Below are positions 60,839 through 64,000 of a DNA stretch of 64,000 nt, one piece after another (positions within the stretch are counted from its first letter, which is position 1; every line of letters starts with the position of its first letter). The position numbers were made by a program, and so were the translations under genes. Below the pieces are notes generated by a model. That model made no database searches, was not told where the DNA came from, and saw nothing but the letters and a program-made list of their open reading frames with translations. Origin of the DNA: an uncultured Clostridium sp. (GTDB lineage Bacteria > Bacillota > Clostridia > Clostridiales > Clostridiaceae); NCBI RefSeq assembly GCF_910588715.1, contig NZ_CAJURG010000001.1, positions 588,101 to 652,100 of the forward strand, written 5' to 3'.

Positions 60839-60875
60839 AATAAATGGATACCTAATATAGGCATCCATTTATTTT
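60837..60875 (+). terminator. Terminator of the sigma relic
   Basis: Stem AAAATAAATGGAT with 60863-60875, inner CCT/AGG, ending in TTTT. Still in place after the deleted gene. Confidence 0.75.
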
Positions 60876-60935
60876 GTTGTTAAAAAGTAACTACCACTAT
60901 AATACTTTTTAATACTAATATTAAATACTTATAAT

Positions 60936-61727
60936 TTAACTACCACTACTTTCATATTTACTCATTCCAATTAACCAAATCCTATAAGCAACAATTAAAC
61001 TAATTGCTCCTACTATACAAGTTAATAAAATACCACTTAAAAAGCTTTCTCTACCTAAAAAATACGCACTTGGAAAATACCCTGTAAAAGCAAATGGTAT
61101 TATAAATGTTAATATTCCTTTAATCCAATTTGGATAAATAGTAATTGGATATTTAACAAATGTACTTAATTGATATACCATAAATAAATAACTTTGAGCA
61201 AACTTAACCCAAAATGCAATAGATGTTACTGCAAGCTTTATAGCAGTATATATAAAACTTGCAAATATTATAACAATTATTAACGAAATGATCTTACCTA
61301 AGGATATATCTAAATTTAATTTTATCCATGAAGTAACTAAAAGAATTGTACCTATTATTATTTCACCAAATCCATCTGGCTGAAACTTTTCTACTATTAC
61401 TTGAAACAATGGATTTAATGGCCTTACTAAATATTTATCAAATTTACCCTCAACTATAGTTTGCCAACTAAATATCCAAAGTTGATCTGTAAATACATGG
61501 TCTATCCCCCTTGGAATTTGTGCAAATCCATATATAAATAATATTTCATAAAAACTCCATCCCTTTAAAGATGGTATTGCATTAAATATTAATGTTATAA
61601 AAATTACTCCTATAGATTGTACAAATAAAAATCCTATAAGCCCTAATATAAAATCGGCTCTATACTCTATTAAGGTCTTGATATACTGTTCTAAAAATTT
61701 AAAATATAGTTTAAAATATCTTTTCAT
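60936..61727 (-). CDS. ABC-2 family transporter permease (second permease of operon)
   Basis: A 263-residue permease with about six helices, of the ABC-2 type DUF990/YfiM-like group: 'RGIDHVFTDQLWIFSWQTIVEGK' is a landmark, with 'LVRPLNPLFQVIVEKFQ'. ATG behind GGGGA, 6 bp after the paralogous permease. Forms a heterodimer with it and the upstream ATPase; likely exports a lipid or drug. Confidence 0.88.
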   Translation of the reverse strand: MKRYFKLYFKFLEQYIKTLIEYRADFILGLIGFLFVQSIGVIFITLIFNAIPSLKGWSFYEILFIYGFAQIPRGIDHVFTDQLWIFSWQTIVEGKFDKYLVRPLNPLFQVIVEKFQPDGFGEIIIGTILLVTSWIKLNLDISLGKIISLIIVIIFASFIYTAIKLAVTSIAFWVKFAQSYLFMVYQLSTFVKYPITIYPNWIKGILTFIIPFAFTGYFPSAYFLGRESFLSGILLTCIVGAISLIVAYRIWLIGMSKYESSGS

Positions 61728-61733
61728 ATATAT

Positions 61734-62552
61734 CTATCCCCCTAAAATTGTTAAACTTTTTATTAGAGCTTTCCACATTTTCTTACTTACAAACATTAAT
61801 ACAACTACCCAAAATATTTGAATTCCCAAAGAAAATAAAATATTCATTCCATTTATTTTTCCTAAATAAATCATAGATGGTGTATATATAGTAGAGCTAA
61901 AAGGAAATAAATTAGTTATAGCTTGTGCCCATTTTGGGAAGAATGCTATTGGTATTAATGTTCCAGATAATAAATTTACTATTGCTTGCATTATTTGAGA
62001 TAATCCCCACATATTTGTTATCTTAAAAGATATAAGTCCAAATATATAACTAAAATAAAAATTAATAAATATACCTAAAATAATACTTATAAAATATATA
62101 ATTATTCTAAATATACTTATATATCCAAAAAACTTATAAAATAAAAATGTAGTAGCAAAAAAAGCTATTATAAATATAATTACAAAATTATATAATATAT
62201 TTCCAAGCCCTTGAAAAAACATTCTTTTTCTATAACTTATTGGTCTAACTAAATTAATTGCAATAGAACCATCTTTAACCTCACGTGAAATATCATAACT
62301 TATATCAACATTTATCATTATTGATGTTAAAAATGATATAAATAAATATATTATCATTTCATTAAAATTAAATCCATTTAATATATTTTGAGAACTACTT
62401 TCATAAATTGCCTTCCAAAGATAATAAGTAACAGCTAACATAAGAAAATCCCCAAACATAAATATTATTGCATTAGCTTTATATGAAATTAATCTTTGAA
62501 ATACGTTTCTTGTAAAAGGTAAGTAAGGTCTTATACCTTTTATTTCTTTCAT
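61734..62552 (-). CDS. ABC-2 family transporter permease (first permease of operon)
   Basis: A 272-residue permease, about six helices, paralogous to the next gene ('DISREVKDGSIAINLVRPI' corresponds to 'TIVEGKFDKYLVRPLNPL'). ATG behind GAGGTG, nearly touching the ATPase stop at 62554. Substrate unknown. Confidence 0.88.
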   Translation of the reverse strand: MKEIKGIRPYLPFTRNVFQRLISYKANAIIFMFGDFLMLAVTYYLWKAIYESSSQNILNGFNFNEMIIYLFISFLTSIMINVDISYDISREVKDGSIAINLVRPISYRKRMFFQGLGNILYNFVIIFIIAFFATTFLFYKFFGYISIFRIIIYFISIILGIFINFYFSYIFGLISFKITNMWGLSQIMQAIVNLLSGTLIPIAFFPKWAQAITNLFPFSSTIYTPSMIYLGKINGMNILFSLGIQIFWVVVLMFVSKKMWKALIKSLTILGG

Positions 62553-62553
62553 T

Positions 62554-63552
62554 TTACACCTCGTTTCTATACATTTTCTTAACTATGTCCTCTATACTTG
62601 TTTCTTTTACTGCAAAATCAATAACACTTAATTTTTTCATAACTCTCCCTATAATTTCTGATGAAGAAATTTTATTTTTATTAAATGTTATAGATAATTT
62701 ATTTTCATTAAAATTTAATTTAAACTCACAATCATATTTCATTTCATTAAATTCATTAAAACTTTCTAAATTTATCTCTTCTTTTATTTGTATTTCAACC
62801 GTAGTTAAATATCCAAATTTTTCTTTTACCCCATTAATTTCTCCATCATATATTTTTTTACCTTTATCAATTATAATTATCCTGCTACAAAGCTCTTCTA
62901 TATCATTCAAATCATGAGTTGTTAATATAATTGTAGTATTATATTTCTCATTTATCTCTTTTATAGCTTTTCTAACACGCTCCTTTACAACAACGTCTAA
63001 GCCTATAGTTGGTTCATCTAAATATATTACCTTAGGATTATGTATAAGAGCTGCTGCTAAATCTGCCCTCATTCTTTGTCCTAATGATAAAGTTCTAACA
63101 GGACTTAAAAAGAACTCATCTAATTCTAATACTTCTTTTAAAAAATTCATTCTTTCATTAAAATCCTCATCACTCACGTCATAAATATCCTTTAGTAAAG
63201 AAAAGGTTTCAGATATAGGCAAGTCCCACCACAATTGTGTCTTTTGTCCAAAGACTACTCCAATATTTTTAGCATTCTTTTCTCTATTTTCATAAGGAAC
63301 TAAACCATTTACAGAAACAATCCCATTAGTAGGTTTTAAAATTCCTGTCATCATTTTTATTGTTGTTGATTTTCCTGCTCCATTTGCTCCTATATACCCT
63401 ACTATTTCTCCATCATCTATTTCAAAGCTAATATTATCTACTGCCTTTTTAATAGTATATTCTGATGTAAAAAATGACTTTATAGCACCCTTAAAACCTG
63501 CATATTTTTTATTAATTTTAAAATCCTTACTTAAATTCTCTACCCTTATCAA
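62554..63552 (-). CDS. ABC transporter ATP-binding protein, ABC-2 export type
   Basis: A 332-residue ATPase of the DrrA/NatA-like branch: Walker A 'GYIGANGAGKSTTIKMM', signature 'LSLGQRMRADLAAALI', Walker B 'VIYLDEPTIGLDVVVKE', His switch 'TTHDLNDIEEL', plus a C-terminal regulatory tail. TTG at 63552 ('MIRVENLSKDFK') has AAGGTGAG at five nt; GTG at 63561 lies too close to a site. Operon: ATPase, two permeases. Antibiotic, lipid or peptide export is likely, not resolvable. Confidence 0.92.
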   Translation of the reverse strand: MIRVENLSKDFKINKKYAGFKGAIKSFFTSEYTIKKAVDNISFEIDDGEIVGYIGANGAGKSTTIKMMTGILKPTNGIVSVNGLVPYENREKNAKNIGVVFGQKTQLWWDLPISETFSLLKDIYDVSDEDFNERMNFLKEVLELDEFFLSPVRTLSLGQRMRADLAAALIHNPKVIYLDEPTIGLDVVVKERVRKAIKEINEKYNTTIILTTHDLNDIEELCSRIIIIDKGKKIYDGEINGVKEKFGYLTTVEIQIKEEINLESFNEFNEMKYDCEFKLNFNENKLSITFNKNKISSSEIIGRVMKKLSVIDFAVKETSIEDIVKKMYRNEV

Positions 63553-63682
63553 GAAACTCACCTTCTTAAATTTTACTTTAGTTTATATTATACCATTTAT
63601 TTCCTTTTGATCACTCTATTTTTATTCTTTTATATTTTTTCATAAAACAAAAAGACAACTAAGAAATTTATATTTATAATAA

Positions 63683-63717
63683 AAAGGCTAAATATCCATT
63701 TTGAATATTTAGCCTTT
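63683..63717 (-). terminator. Terminator between the edge gene and the ABC operon
   Basis: 13-bp stem (63683-63695 with 63705-63717), followed on the minus strand by a U-rich tract. It should end the transcript of the broken gene to its right. Confidence 0.8.
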
Positions 63718-63758
63718 ACAAATTATTTAATTACTATCTACAAATTAAATTTTATTAT

Positions 63759-64000
63759 TTACTTACAACTTAATTTAATTTTTAATCCCTCATTCACTAC
63801 AGACATATCTGTATCTAATATGTTAGCAACATCTTTAGCATCCATGTTCTTTAATAACATTTTTCCATTGCATTTTTTATACCTTATAATATTTCATCTT
63901 CTTCAAATAGTTTTGCTGATTCTTTTGCTAACTTTTCTGCAAGGTTTTTAGCTTTTTTTGATAATTCTTTTATCTTCTTTAAGTCATTTTTATTGTGAGC
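63759..64000 (-). pseudogene. Broken gene fragment, C-terminal part, at window edge
   Basis: A minus-strand open frame enters from the right edge, encodes Lys/Ala/Glu-rich helix 'KELSKKAKNLAEKLAKESAK' and stops at 63884-63886 (TAA). Downstream in the same frame come 'GIKNAMEK', then a one-base shift into a second frame 'MLLKNMDAKDVANILDTDMS' that ends at 63759. The tail resembles the C-terminus of Rpn-type (PD-(D/E)XK transposase-like) or related proteins ('KNMDAKDVANILD'), which usually end in such a helix. A stop plus frameshift suggests decay. Low confidence, since the N-terminus is not in the window. Confidence 0.35.

Noticed and set aside
1..64000. CRISPR arrays, insertion sequences, tRNA or rRNA genes
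   Set aside because: No regularly spaced repeats, terminal inverted repeats with transposase, cloverleaf or rRNA signatures were found by eye.

Overview
The window is strongly AT-rich, densely packed and mostly minus-strand. It reads as chromosome of a spore-forming, strictly anaerobic Clostridium (sensu stricto). Evidence: an alpha/beta-type small acid-soluble spore protein, LonB, a V/A-type ATPase of the Enterococcus hirae type, the anaerobic sulfite reductase AsrABC, a PerR-type regulator, many TTG/GTG starts behind strong ribosome binding sites, and U-rich hairpin terminators after most units. I see no rRNA, tRNA, insertion sequence, prophage or CRISPR array. Species cannot be fixed from the sequence alone.

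Layout. 1-6.9 kb: edge-truncated membrane protein, a clostripain-family (C11) protein, a DUF3343 plus cysteine-desulfurase-like pair, a propeller/coiled-coil protein, and a Cys-bearing coat- or exosporium-like protein behind a sigma-K-like promoter. 7-15 kb: Ca2+/Na+ antiporter, HelD, UPF0210/ACT pair, metF-luxS (overlapping), TagO/WecA-type transferase. 15-23.7 kb: complete nine-gene V-ATPase operon (ntpG-I-K-E-C-F-A-B-D) with a recognisable promoter and terminator; the proteolipid keeps all Na+ ligands of E. hirae NtpK. 23.8-33.7 kb: radical SAM protein with a degenerate methyltransferase-like partner, membrane-anchored propeller, two convergent MurJ/SpoVB-type flippases, RluA-type pseudouridine synthase, M20 amidohydrolase. 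33.7-41.2 kb: UvrD-like helicase, pncB, PerR, several uncharacterised small proteins, and a trio of unusual genes (Asn/Met-rich plus two extremely Cys-rich membrane miniproteins). 41.4-49.7 kb: protein quality control block engB-lon / lonB / clpX-clpP / tig. 50-57 kb: candidate small RNA, TcaA-like protein, ECF-transporter S component, ssp, a PTS permease with a phosphatase/nuclease-family gene and a LacI-type regulator. 57-64 kb: asrABC behind a promoter overlapped by a Rex-like operator, a relic of an ECF sigma gene with its autoregulatory promoter intact, an ABC-2 exporter operon, and a broken gene at the right edge.

Most interesting unexplained signals: (1) an orphan sigma-A promoter, structured C-rich transcript and strong terminator on the + strand at 50268-50460, with no ORF, i.e. 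a candidate sRNA; (2) a second C-rich, hairpin-flanked transcript on the minus strand at 39756-39883; (3) the ECF sigma relic at 60693-60877; (4) the Rex-like site on asrABC; (5) the tandem Cys-rich miniproteins at 40512-41179. No large undescribed multi-gene defence or mobile system is visible.
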